From NCBI GenBank assembly GCA_028023455.1, contig JAQFVV010000012.1, forward strand, positions 4,804,023 through 4,868,022: a stretch of DNA of 64,000 nt, written 5' to 3'. This document shows, one piece after another, positions 1 to 9,178 of the stretch. This DNA is from Epiperipatus broadwayi. Lineage: Eukaryota; Onychophora; Udeonychophora; Euonychophora; Peripatidae. The translations under genes were made by a program, and so were the position numbers. Under the pieces are notes generated by a model. That model ran no database searches. It saw only the letters and a program-made list of their open reading frames with translations, and had not been told where the DNA came from. Each line of letters starts with the position of its first letter. Position 1 is the stretch's first letter.

Positions 1-476
1 TAACTAATAACAGCAGACTAAAATAATACAACAACAATGGCATAATTTCTTAGCAGGCTTTAGCAAATAATTATTTAAAGAAAGTTGCAAAATGAAATGT
101 GATGTAATAGACCTCTCACATTAAAAAATATAATTGCTTGGCAAAATGAAATATGATGTAATAGACCTTTCACATGAAAAATGTAACTGAAATAGTCTTT
201 TGAAATACTTGCTTAGTTTTATTATGATATATTAATTATTTTGGAGTGCTAGAAATACAATTTTTTGGGATTATTTTTATTTTTTGATGGTGTTAACCCT
301 ATCGTATTTAGCTATTTCTGACATTTTTTTTATCTCACACGTCAACATAAAATATATGATAAAATGATTATTACTTATCAGAAAGAAACAAATTTAAGTT
401 CATTTGATAGATATTCTATTATAAAAATAAATCAGAACTAATTTCATATATATGTACATAACATAAATGATGCTTC
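1..476. repeat. AT-rich sequence with a short tandem duplication
   Basis: No gene is visible. Positions 87-176 hold two imperfect copies of a unit of about 54 bases, each starting GCAAAATGAAAT and containing GATGTAATAGACCT. The rest is unremarkable AT-rich sequence up to the assembly gap. Confidence 0.6.
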
Positions 477-976
477 NNNNNNNNNNNNNNNNNNNNNNNN
501 NNNNNNNNNNNNNNNNNNNNNNNNNNNNNNNNNNNNNNNNNNNNNNNNNNNNNNNNNNNNNNNNNNNNNNNNNNNNNNNNNNNNNNNNNNNNNNNNNNNN
601 NNNNNNNNNNNNNNNNNNNNNNNNNNNNNNNNNNNNNNNNNNNNNNNNNNNNNNNNNNNNNNNNNNNNNNNNNNNNNNNNNNNNNNNNNNNNNNNNNNNN
701 NNNNNNNNNNNNNNNNNNNNNNNNNNNNNNNNNNNNNNNNNNNNNNNNNNNNNNNNNNNNNNNNNNNNNNNNNNNNNNNNNNNNNNNNNNNNNNNNNNNN
801 NNNNNNNNNNNNNNNNNNNNNNNNNNNNNNNNNNNNNNNNNNNNNNNNNNNNNNNNNNNNNNNNNNNNNNNNNNNNNNNNNNNNNNNNNNNNNNNNNNNN
901 NNNNNNNNNNNNNNNNNNNNNNNNNNNNNNNNNNNNNNNNNNNNNNNNNNNNNNNNNNNNNNNNNNNNNNNNNNNN
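477..976. other. Assembly gap of 500 N
   Basis: Exactly 500 undetermined bases. A round number indicates a scaffolding join of unknown true length, so sequence on either side need not be contiguous at this spacing. Confidence 0.99.
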
Positions 977-1439
977 CTCCATTAAACATTGAATTTATAA
1001 TCCTTTTCAGATCCGAAAAAACTAAACATATCAAATGTAAGAATATATTTTAAAAATAATTACTTTCAACTAGTAAATGATTTAATGATTCAAGAGTGCT
1101 CAACAGTTCTCAATGTACATTATCCAGAAGAAATATTAAAATTATTTTTAAAAATTTATACAAAAATATGTAATAAATACATTTCTTTAATTTGTCAATG
1201 CTTTCCTAATTTTCCAAACTAGTTTTCCAAAAACCCAAGATTAGTCATTAAAAGGAAAAAAATCATTATAAAAAATTTAATCAGAGGCAAAATATAAAAT
1301 TTAAAAACAATTGGTTGAATTATTAAAAAAATGTGTAAAATAAATGCAAGAAATGGATTATAAAAATCATATTATTAATATTGAATTCAAAATTAAAACT
1401 AACCCTAAATTATTGTGGTCTCCAAAAAATTCAACATTG
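977..1439. other. AT-rich spacer, nothing recognised
   Basis: No open frame, repeat or RNA signal was recognised between the gap and the first LINE remnant. Confidence 0.5.
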
Positions 1440-1900
1440 TTTAAAACACCAAGTTCAAATTAAGAAGTAATAATGCAAGATATAATTGATGAAATCAAAT
1501 AAATATTTAAAAACAACCTAATTATATTAAACACTGATTGTTTATTTAACCCAGTAAATAAAGAGAAGACAAATAAGTTTTTAATGGAAGAAAAGATAAT
1601 ATCAATAAAATATATCAAGATTACACAGAGTCTTGCTTCAGATGATATTCCTGAATTTATCTACAAAAGATGCTCCAAGTATATTGCATTACCTATTACA
1701 TATTAATTAATCAATGTCTAAAACATGGAATTTATCTTGATGATTTGAAAATTGCCAAAATGATTCCTATTTTTAAAAATGTAACTAGACTAGATTGTAA
1801 AAATTATAAACTTATTTTAAATTTATCTGTAAGATTGAATATATATATATTACAGAGCTCACAAAATAAGCTCTTAACAAACTTTGCAGAATAGCCTCAA

Positions 1901-1938
1901 CCCCAGACCAGTTTCTGCTTCTGGTGTCATCAGTGAGG
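1901..1938 (-). ncRNA. Hammerhead ribozyme motif, left arm of foldback A
   Basis: On the minus strand: stem I CCUCA pairs with UGGGG (one G-U pair). The core CUGAUGA is at 1933-1927, GAAA at 1915-1912, and a two-base-pair stem III (AC-UG-GU) leads to a GUC cleavage triplet at 1908-1906. Stem II is damaged here (CAC against GCA), whereas the other arm pairs UGC with GCA. Core and stems I and III are read directly; self-cleavage is inferred from the known hammerheads of Penelope-like elements. Confidence 0.72.
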
Positions 1939-2544
1939 TGCTAGGATATTCTAGCATTAGATTAAAAATATCAAGACAAGCCCAGAACTTTATCTAATGT
2001 ATAACTATTAAGTAACAAATCTGAAATTTTCAGACATCCATATGTCTTCTAACACAGCTATCTAACTTAAATAGTCACATGGGACTGAACTAAGTTCAGA
2101 TATACCATATATTAATAGCTTTAGCAATATAAAATTGCCAAATCCTTAATAGCAAAAAATAAAATTGCAAAAAAAAATCATATGGGACTGAACTAAGTTC
2201 AGATTCACCATATATTAATAGCTTTAGCAATATAAAATCACCAAAGACTTAATAGCAAAAAATAAAATTACAAAAAAATCAAGTCAGATGTCAAGTAATC
2301 TGACTTGATTTTTTGTAATTTTATGTATTGCTATTAAGGCTTTGGTGATTTTATATTGCTAAAGCTATTAATGTATGGTGTATCTGAACTTATTTCAGTC
2401 CCATATGGCTACTTAAGTTAGATAGCTGAATTGTAAGACATATGGATATCTGAAAATTTCAGAATTTCTACTTAATAGTTATACATTAGATAAAGTTCTG
2501 GGCTTGTCCTGGTATTTTTAATCTAATGATTGAATATCCTGGCA

Positions 2545-2582
2545 CTTCACTGATGATGCCAGAAGCAGAAACCAGATTGGGA
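2545..2582 (+). ncRNA. Hammerhead ribozyme motif, right arm of foldback A
   Basis: CUGAUGA at 2550-2556, stem II UGC/GCA with loop CAGAA (2557-2567), and GAAA at 2568-2571. Stem I is weaker (CUUCA against UGGGA, with G-U pairs and one mismatch). The U of the cleavage triplet is changed (GAU where the left arm has GUC), breaking the A15.1-U16.1 pair. This copy is probably inactive, but its intact stem II complements the left arm. Confidence 0.65.
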
Positions 2583-3480
2583 TTGAGGATATTCTGCAAA
2601 GCTTGTTAAGAGCTTATTTTGCGAGCTCTATGTATAGCATTTGTAAATACAAGCTTATTAAGTGATGTGATATCTGACTTGATTTATATATATATATATT
2701 AAGTATTCTAGTTAATACAGATAACTTTGATATATATATTATAAAGTTAAATATGATTTATCAAATAAAATGCCTAATCTTTTATATGAGTTTATTCCAA
2801 ACAAATCTATAATTTCAAATTTGCTTACCACAAATGATTATATCACTCATTCAATTAATTATGATGTAGAACTGGATGCCATTTATTTTGATCTCAGTAA
2901 AGCATTTGATAATGTTGAACATAATATTATAATAGATAAATTAAGTAAACTAAGAATAAATATGGGGTCTCATAAACATAATAAAATTATACCTTTCAAA
3001 TAGAAAAAATTTTATTAAGAATGATATAAATCAAGAATGTTTCTTGCTTCCAAATCAAGGCATTCCTCAAAGAAGTATCTTATCATCTATATTATTTAAT
3101 ATTTTTAATATCATTTACAATTAACCATAATCTATCATCATTACAATATATTATATGCAGATGATTGCAAAAATTTCAAACAAATAAACATGAAGATGCT
3201 GGTAATTTGCAAACAGATATTGATAATTTTATACAATGATGCCTACAAAGTAAATTACAAATAAATTACAATAAATGCAAAACTATAACTTTTCTTCTAA
3301 ATCAAACTTCTAATTCACAGGATACACTATAAATACAAAAATTATTATTCAAATCAAAATGGTTCAATTATATGGAACCCTTACATTAAATTAAATATTC
3401 ATAGATGGCAAATGATATATACTAAAAATTGTTAAATTTGCTTACACAGACACTTTTTATCAATATATTAAACTAAAAAA

Positions 3481-3880
3481 GAGATGTGGTAGACAATAGA
3501 ACTTTTCCTAAAATTATAGAAAAAAAAAATAATTACAGCGAATAATATTTCTCAGTGATGGATAAGCCCAGACAATTTAATTTGAGAGTAAAAAAAATGT
3601 GTACTGAAAATAAATTTAAATCTGTAATTCTGTAACATTTCTTTTTTTTTTTAAACTTATAATTAATAATACAATGTAACATTTATTTACAAACAAAAAT
3701 AATAAAATATATTGTATTAGATAACAGATTATAAATAATACATAAACACCAGTCTGCATCTTGGCTATGTAAAGCTTGTGGGGTTTATTAATTGGTTGCT
3801 TTAACAATTTTTTTTAAAATTTAATTATTAAAAATTTTAAACTTCTCTCTTAATATTATAATAAATAAAATTAAAAGCCT
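3481..3880. other. AT-rich spacer
   Basis: Degenerate AT-rich sequence between the LINE remnant and the PLE pair. The first part may be its decayed 3' untranslated region. Nothing else was recognised. Confidence 0.4.
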
Positions 3881-4460
3881 GTGAAGCACTTGAAAGAGAA
3901 GCTATGAAGAGTGCAAAAATATTAAAAGTTTAGCGCTTTCGAGGTGGGTTGCCTCATATTCATAGCAATATTGAGCAGTGCAGAACAGAGAGATAATGGC
4001 GATATGCAAAATATGCAAATTATTTAAATAGTCCAGTGTTTGAAGATGTTGAAGCAGGTGTTGCATCTATTGATAGAGTTATTATTACCAGCAATAAAAG
4101 ATACCTCCCTAATTTTCCGTTTGATGTCGTTTTTCTCTATGCAAACTATCTTGGGGTTAGAGGATTTGAATATATGGCCAGTCTTCTTAGAGTGTTCCAA
4201 AAATGTTGATGAATTGTCATTATTTTTCTGTGCTCTATTATAAGTGTATCTATGTTGAGCGATCCTGTTGGTTATGCCGGCTTTGGTCTCACCATAATAA
4301 ATGGCATGGCATTCAGGTTGATGGCATGAGATTCTATCAATGACATGGGGGGTCTGAGAGGGATCTATTTTGTCTTTGGAATTATTGATAAGCCAATTGG
4401 TATAGGGGGATGTATAAAAACTGATTTCAAATTTGTTAGACAAGACCTTACATATACCTA
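3881..4460 (-). mobile_element. Penelope-like element 3' end (GIY-YIG endonuclease remnant plus terminal repeat), minus copy
   Basis: The minus-strand frame 4497-4024 encodes 157 residues ending in a PLE-type GIY-YIG domain. Visible elements are a cysteine pair (ISC...EC), 'AIYYGETKAGITNRIAQHRY' with the Tyr-Tyr-Gly, Arg and His of the family, then 'EHSKKTGH', and 'KRKIREVSFI' supplying the catalytic Glu region. The upstream reverse transcriptase is absent. The first 30 or so residues come from reading across the palindrome centre. Downstream non-coding sequence (4020-3881) is the terminal repeat, matched in inverted orientation at 4880-5042. A GAGG/CCUC hairpin followed by GAAA lies at 3962-3931. 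Confidence 0.82.
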
Positions 4461-5042
4461 AAATCGCTAACCAACTGATTAAGGTCTTGTCTAACAAATT
4501 TAAAATCAGTTTTCATATATCCCCTGTACCAAATCAGCTTATCAATAATTCCAAAGACAAAATAGATCCCTCTCAGACCCATGTCATTTATAGCATCTCA
4601 TGCCCTCAATCTGGATGCTGTGCTATTTATTATGGTGAGGCCAAAGCCAGCATAAACAATAGAACTGCTCAACATAGATACACTTACGATAGAGCCCAAA
4701 AATGACAATTTATCAACATTTTTGGAATGCTCTAAGAAGACTGGCCATATATTTGAACCCTCTAATCCCAAGATAGTTTGCATAGAGAAAAATGACATCA
4801 AGCAGAAAATTAGGGAGGCATATTTTATTACTGGTAATAATAACTCTATCAATAGATGTGACACCTGCTTTGACATCTCCAAACACTAGGCTATCTAAAT
4901 AATTTGCATATTTTGCATATCTCCATTATCTCTTTGTTTTGCATTGCTCAGTATTGCTATGAATATGAGCCAACCAACCTCGAAAGCGCTAAGCTTTTAA
5001 TATTTTTTGCACTCTTTATAGCTTCTCTTTCAAAAGCTTCAC
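4433..5042 (+). mobile_element. Penelope-like element 3' end, plus copy (tail-to-tail partner)
   Basis: Inverted counterpart of the preceding copy, roughly 85% identical by eye. It encodes another GIY-YIG remnant: 'ISCPQSGCCAIYYGEAKASI' near 4590-4655, then 'TFLECSKKTGHIFEPSNPK', then 'IKQKIREAYFITG' after a frameshift near 4702. The terminal repeat follows and ends GCTTCTCTTTCAAAAGCTTCAC at 5042, complementary to the start at 3881. Two 3' ends back to back with almost no spacer is a dimeric inverted PLE insertion rather than two independent hits. Confidence 0.8.
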
Positions 5043-6440
5043 ACACTTGAGATTTAATTAAATTAAACAAAAGATTTTAATATTATATATTAAATGTGAA
5101 AAATGTAACTAGCCAGAAGGCTGACATTTTGATTTTAATTACACACAAATGTAAACTAAATGTAAATATAGTACTAAAGCATCTTCCTCCCACCTTACTA
5201 TATGTCACATTCCAAACATGAATTTATATATTCTAATCACATTTTCTTTGCAATTTAAATACTATACCTCTGTAGTTCAAAGCCCATGTATTGTTTTTTT
5301 TCCAAGCATTTTTTTATTAATTCTTCACATAAACATAATAATATGGTAAATAAAATTAAATATAAATACTTTACTATTGCATCTCTTCCTCCCCCTCCCA
5401 CCAATTATCACTCTTTCAAACATGAATTTATGTACTGTAATCATATTTTCTTCACAATTTTAATATAGTACCTCTCTAATTAAAAGTTCATTTTTTTCTG
5501 AACATTTTTTTAATGGTGGAGTCTATCATTACTACAGAATTGGTTGCTTTATCAAATTTTTTTAAAGATTTAATGTATATTAAACAAAACGTTTTAATAT
5601 TATATAACTATATGTCCGAATTTTAATAAAGCTAAATTAAATTTTATAACTTTAAATATTTACTAGCTTTATAAAATAGATATTTATTGAAGTGCCCTCT
5701 GAATTAATTTTTTTTTAATAGTCAGTCAATTGTCAGTTTTTTTAGCTTTATTAATAGTTACACCATTTACTAATGTCAAAACCCAGCCTTGTAAAGGCCA
5801 GTGATTTTTTATTTGGTTGCATCATCAATTTTTTTTTAAAGATTTAATGTAAATTAAACAAAGCATTTTAATATTATATAAATAAATTTCCAAATTTTAA
5901 TAAAGCTAAATTAAAATTTAGATTTTTTTAAAATATATCTGTTATATTTGATAGTTTTACAGCTTGAAATATATATTTACTGGAGCACCCTCTGAATTAA
6001 TAGTTACTGGTTATTAATTGCTAAGTATGTCACCATTCATATGAACTATATTAGGGAATTGACAGACTGTGAAATCATGGGGCATTTTAATGTCAAATTA
6101 TGAATCGGCGTTTATGGCATTTATATAGCTAGCTGGGATGAAATACAAAAATGTCAGTCATTTTTGTAATTTTTTTTATTAAATATAAGTAATATTTGTA
6201 ATCTTTTTTTAATTAGTTGCTTTAACAATTTTTTCTCTTATGATTTAATGTAAATATGGTTTTTTAATTAAACATTGCCAATTTATAAAATTTTGCTAAT
6301 ATTGCAAAGTATGTCATTCATCTGAACTATATTAGGGAACTGACCACCCATGAAAGCATGGATCACCTTAACATCTTAATTACGAATCAGCATTTGTGGC
6401 TGTTTCTGCACATGGATGTGAATCTTTACTGTGAAATATA
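5043..6440. repeat. Cluster of diverged direct repeats
   Basis: Several blocks recur at low identity. One pair has CAAACATGAATTTAT followed by ACCTCT (5213-5345 and 5418-5550). Another has a TTTTAATATTATAT segment followed by TTTTAATAAAGCTAAATTAA (5590-5640 and 5866-5915). A third has GAACTATATTAGGGAA followed by TCATGG or GCATGG (6040-6110 and 6325-6400). They may be old decayed mobile-element sequence. No coding was seen. Confidence 0.55.
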
Positions 6441-6885
6441 TATTATATTCTTGTAGTTAGGAGCATTCATACTAATTTTTTCCAGCATTTTTTATTTAAT
6501 GGTAGAATTACTTTCTTTGCATCATCAGACAAACATTCATTCATCAATCAGGCAACAGAGAAATTACAGATTTTAAATATAAGATATTTTGTTGTAAATA
6601 CAATTGCTGCAGGAAAGATAATAAAGCTGAATTGAATTATTATATATTATTTGTGGATGTAAAGAAATAAATTATGCTTATGTTTTTTGTTTCTTATTTA
6701 GAATTTTCCATTGGAATATATATGTATGTGTGTGAATTTTAAATGACATGAATTATTTGAACATTACAAAAATATGATTAGAGTATATCTTCTTAAGAAA
6801 TAAAGTATTATTTAATTGTTTATATGATAATCATATTTATTTTATGATATATTCTATTAATATGTTTATTTTATAATTATTACAG

Positions 6886-7026
6886 AATATAAAAATCCAC
6901 GGTGGATTATTGAAGGATTCAATTTGACTGTTATGGATATAGAAGCAAGTGATACAGGAACTTATCAGTGCAACGTCAGCAATTCTCATGATTATGTGTT
7001 TACAAATGTTTACTTGAATGTATTAC
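6886..7026 (+). CDS. Internal exon of a neuroglian/L1CAM-family cell-adhesion gene (partial Ig domain)
   Basis: One internal exon, 141 bases, bounded by ...TTATTACAG and GTAAGT, phase 1 at both ends. The 46-residue reading starts YKNPRW and contains 'LTVMDIEASDTGTYQCNVSN' and 'HDYVFTNVYLNVL'. DxGxYxC with the following NxSN is the F-strand signature of an I-set immunoglobulin domain, and the G-strand ending resembles the end of Ig4 in arthropod neuroglian and vertebrate L1 proteins. These are type I membrane adhesion receptors of neurons and epithelia. The disulphide Cys is present; its partner must lie in an upstream exon, not found here. Symmetric phase 1 exons are usual for Ig domains. Another Ig-superfamily gene remains possible. 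Confidence 0.7.
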
Positions 7027-7482
7027 GTAAGTACTATTTTATTTATCTTAAAAATATTTTTTATTTATATTTAAATTTATTAATAGCTTAAAAGTAATTA
7101 TTTTTACTGCTCAATTAACAACCCATAAACTTCAGCATATTTAACTACTATATAATAAGAAAAGGTAATATTATCATAAGTATACTGAATGGATAAATTT
7201 TCTTTAAAAGTATTTTTTGTGTAAATTTAAGTATATCTTTTGATGCAAAAATATAACGAAGGATATGCCATACCATATTAACAAATTTTCAAGTTTAATT
7301 ATGTAACTGAATGGTAAACAGTAAATACATATGGTTCTAATGTATACTCAATCATGTTCGCATTAAGTTGACATATATAATTTTTATATAGATATATAAA
7401 TATTTTTATTACACTAAACAGCATTTTAAAATTATCATGAGTCTATTTAATATTAGAATTGTAAAAGACCTAAAAGATGAAA
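7027..7482 (+). other. Intron start downstream of the Ig exon
   Basis: Begins with a consensus donor GTAAGT and then AT-rich sequence without features. No following exon was recognised in the window, so the intron is either very long or its next exon was missed. Confidence 0.5.
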
Positions 7483-7634
7483 TAACTGAAACACACAGGC
7501 TTGTTATATACCTGTGTCTATATATGTAATATATAAGGTATATGAGCACAGACTTTCACATGACCCACCATTCTCCACACTATCTCATAACACTGATACA
7601 CTTGAACACATATATGTTGAAAAGATACATAATC

Positions 7635-7678
7635 ACCAATATACATATTTTATGCTAAACCAGCAATCATCAGTTGGT
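7635..7678 (-). ncRNA. Hammerhead ribozyme motif, left arm of foldback B
   Basis: Minus strand: stem I ACCAA/UUGGU, core CUGAUGA (7673-7667), stem II UGCU/AGCA with loop GGUUU, and AAAA in place of GAAA. Stem III has three pairs around loop UG and is followed by an AUA cleavage triplet. All stems pair. The G12 to A change probably weakens catalysis. Confidence 0.75.
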
Positions 7679-7743
7679 CCAGATTAAGATATATCTTAAT
7701 ATATGAGCACTTATAGCATATATGTGTAGAGATGGTAATCTGG

Positions 7744-7787
7744 ACCAACTGATGATTGCTGGTTTAGCATAAAATACCTATATTGGT
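7744..7787 (+). ncRNA. Hammerhead ribozyme motif, right arm of foldback B
   Basis: Stem I ACCAA (7744-7748) with UUGGU (7783-7787), core CUGAUGA 7749-7755, stem II UGCU/AGCA within 7756-7770, AAAA at 7771-7774 (GAAA expected), stem III AUA/UAU around loop CC, cleavage after AUA. The stem III loop differs from the left arm (CC against UG) while pairing is kept. Confidence 0.75.
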
Positions 7788-7882
7788 GATTATGTATCTT
7801 TTCAACATATGTGTTCAAGTGTATCAGTGTTATGAAATAGAGTGGAAAGTGGTGGGTCATGTGAAAGTCTGTGCTCATATAC

Positions 7883-8224
7883 CCTAAAAGATGAAAGTAT
7901 TGTGGGTAAATTTGATTAAAAAAGTAGAATTGAAAGAGCACACAGACTTAAACAATTTGCAGAAATAAAATCTGTAAATTATAAGTTATTTTTTAGAAAA
8001 ATGTTAAACTGAAATGAACATAAAATTATATGTTTGTGTGATTGTAATATTCTTAATAGATATATTACACTAAGTGATAATCAGTGGATATAATATATGT
8101 GTTAATGCAATATTAGAGGAGTAAAAACTATTAAGATAAACAGCAATAACAACTAATATTTCTATTATTCAGAAACACTCTAATAAATGTAAGTTAGAAC
8201 TGGTAAAGCATAAAATATAAACTA
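7883..8224. other. AT-rich spacer
   Basis: Starts with the second copy of the foldback B target duplication. No coding or RNA signal was recognised. Confidence 0.4.
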
Positions 8225-9030
8225 ACTTTTAAGATTATTCAGACTTGAATGAGATTAATAAGATAATAAATAATAAAAACTACTATACAGATCAATGGTA
8301 TAATAAATATAAAAAATATAATCTGTTTACTAATAAATATTCTATTGAAATAAATAAGTGTAGGATGAAAAAAATATTGTTATCAAAATATCTAAAAAAT
8401 GATCAATTAAGAAAAATAGAATATCTGAAAATCTGAGAACTGGTACAAAAAAAGAATTAAATATGATATTAAAAAAGACAACATTGAATTGGCAAAGAAA
8501 ATATAGATGATGATACAATTCTAACAAATATAAAGGCAAACATCTTGATATTGAATGGATTTCAGTAATAAGAAAATATATATATTAATACGAGAAATGG
8601 CATTATTAAACAAATAATTAATAAACAAGACAAAAAGTGAGATCTATAATTAATATATCTACAGACTTTCCAAGCATTTAAAAAAATGATGAGGCGATCA
8701 ATAAAGTATATGAACAAAATAAAAACTTTAAGAAATATTAAAATTATTATTGATTTATTAAAAGAAATACTTTGGATTTAAATTAATCAAAAGAAGAGTC
8801 TAGATTTAAAAGCAGTGTTAGCATAATGGATCACATTCATATATATATATATCAAAAACGCTATTGAAAATATCAACTAATATAAATTGCCATGTTTTGG
8901 ATTTGTAGATTACACAAAAGCATATATAGCATCAAAATAAGGACATAGGATATTGTCATATTTTAATTCTAAAGAAAAAAAAATTAAAGCCTGTAAATGT
9001 ATGGTGATGTAATGAATATGCAAATGTTAC
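8225..9030 (+). mobile_element. LINE reverse transcriptase remnant, 5' part (interrupted by PLE2)
   Basis: Translation gives 'WYNKYKKYNLFTNKYSIEIN', a Lys-rich linker typical of the region before reverse transcriptase. After frameshifts come a 'FKSSVSIMDHIHII' block and 'LPCFGFVDYTKAYIASK' (about 8890-8940), corresponding to the palm motif A (F-x-D-Y-x-K-A). Decayed. The continuation of the same LINE is downstream of the PLE inserted at 9039-11679. Confidence 0.75.
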
Positions 9031-9038
9031 AATTCTGG

Positions 9039-9178
9039 TCCCCTTTTATTATGATATGATTATGCTACTATATGGTATTGAAAGAACTTATCTTCAAATA
9101 AATTCTTTCATATTTCAAATCCAAACCTGCTTAATCTTTAAATGTTTTAACATTTATTTATTCATTGTATTATCAAAG
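9039..9178 (+). repeat. 5' terminal repeat (pLTR) of PLE2
   Basis: Matches 11549-11679 in direct orientation at roughly 75-80% by eye. Both begin CCCTTTTATTA, share TATTTCAAATCCAAACCTG and AAATGTTTTAA, and end TATCAAAG. Penelope-like elements typically carry such pseudo-LTRs. No hammerhead core was found in this pair. Confidence 0.75.

Larger units (their letters stand above)
1854..2629. mobile_element. Foldback element A (PLE-type inverted repeat with hammerhead motifs)
   Basis: A 776-base near-palindrome. The left arm begins AGAGCTCACAAAATAAGCTC and the right arm ends with the inverted match GAGCTTATTTTGCGAGCTCT. The arms meet at a near-perfect hairpin at 2273-2314 (CAAGTCAGAT against ATCTGACTTG). 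The left arm has a roughly 100-base internal duplication (2081-2175 and 2181-2275). It sits between two reverse transcriptase blocks of one LINE, so it inserted after that LINE. Each arm carries a hammerhead-like motif. No protein coding was seen. No clear target duplication was found because the flanks are TA repeats. Confidence 0.85.
1440..3480 (+). mobile_element. Decayed non-LTR retrotransposon (LINE, L2/CR1/Jockey-like), split by a foldback element
   Basis: Conceptual translation shows reverse transcriptase blocks in order. First comes an 'LASDDIPEFIYKRC' block and 'IAKMIPIFKNVTRLDCKNYK' (1660-1825). After an inserted palindrome (1854-2629) come 'FIPNKSIISNLL', the palm motif 'AIYFDLSKAFDNVEHN' (2875-2925), a 'NQGIPQRSILSSILFNIFN' block and 'LYADDCK' (about 3150), and near 3390 'GSIIWNPYIKLNIHR', typical of the L2/CR1 C-terminus. 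Stop codons and frameshifts interrupt all of it, so the copy is dead. Clade is tentative. The endonuclease domain is missing, as is usual for a 5'-truncated copy. Confidence 0.85.
7483..7882. mobile_element. Foldback element B (PLE/retrozyme-like), with 14-base target duplication
   Basis: A 400-base insertion flanked by a perfect direct repeat CCTAAAAGATGAAA (7469-7482 and 7883-7896). It starts with a 54-base unpaired leader (TAACTGAAA...). Two inverted arms (7537-7690 and about 7735-7882) follow, sharing GGTATATGAGCACAGAC and the hammerhead region. A second, half-length copy with the same leader lies at 29764. Non-coding. A long target duplication and an asymmetric leader fit insertion by target-primed reverse transcription better than a cut-and-paste DNA transposon. 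Confidence 0.85.

Noticed and set aside
419-1034. Long open frames across 477-976
   Set aside because: They consist of undetermined bases; only the few flanking codons are real.
8342-8539. Minus-strand frame with hydrophobic residues
   Set aside because: Antisense of the Lys-rich LINE segment on the plus strand.
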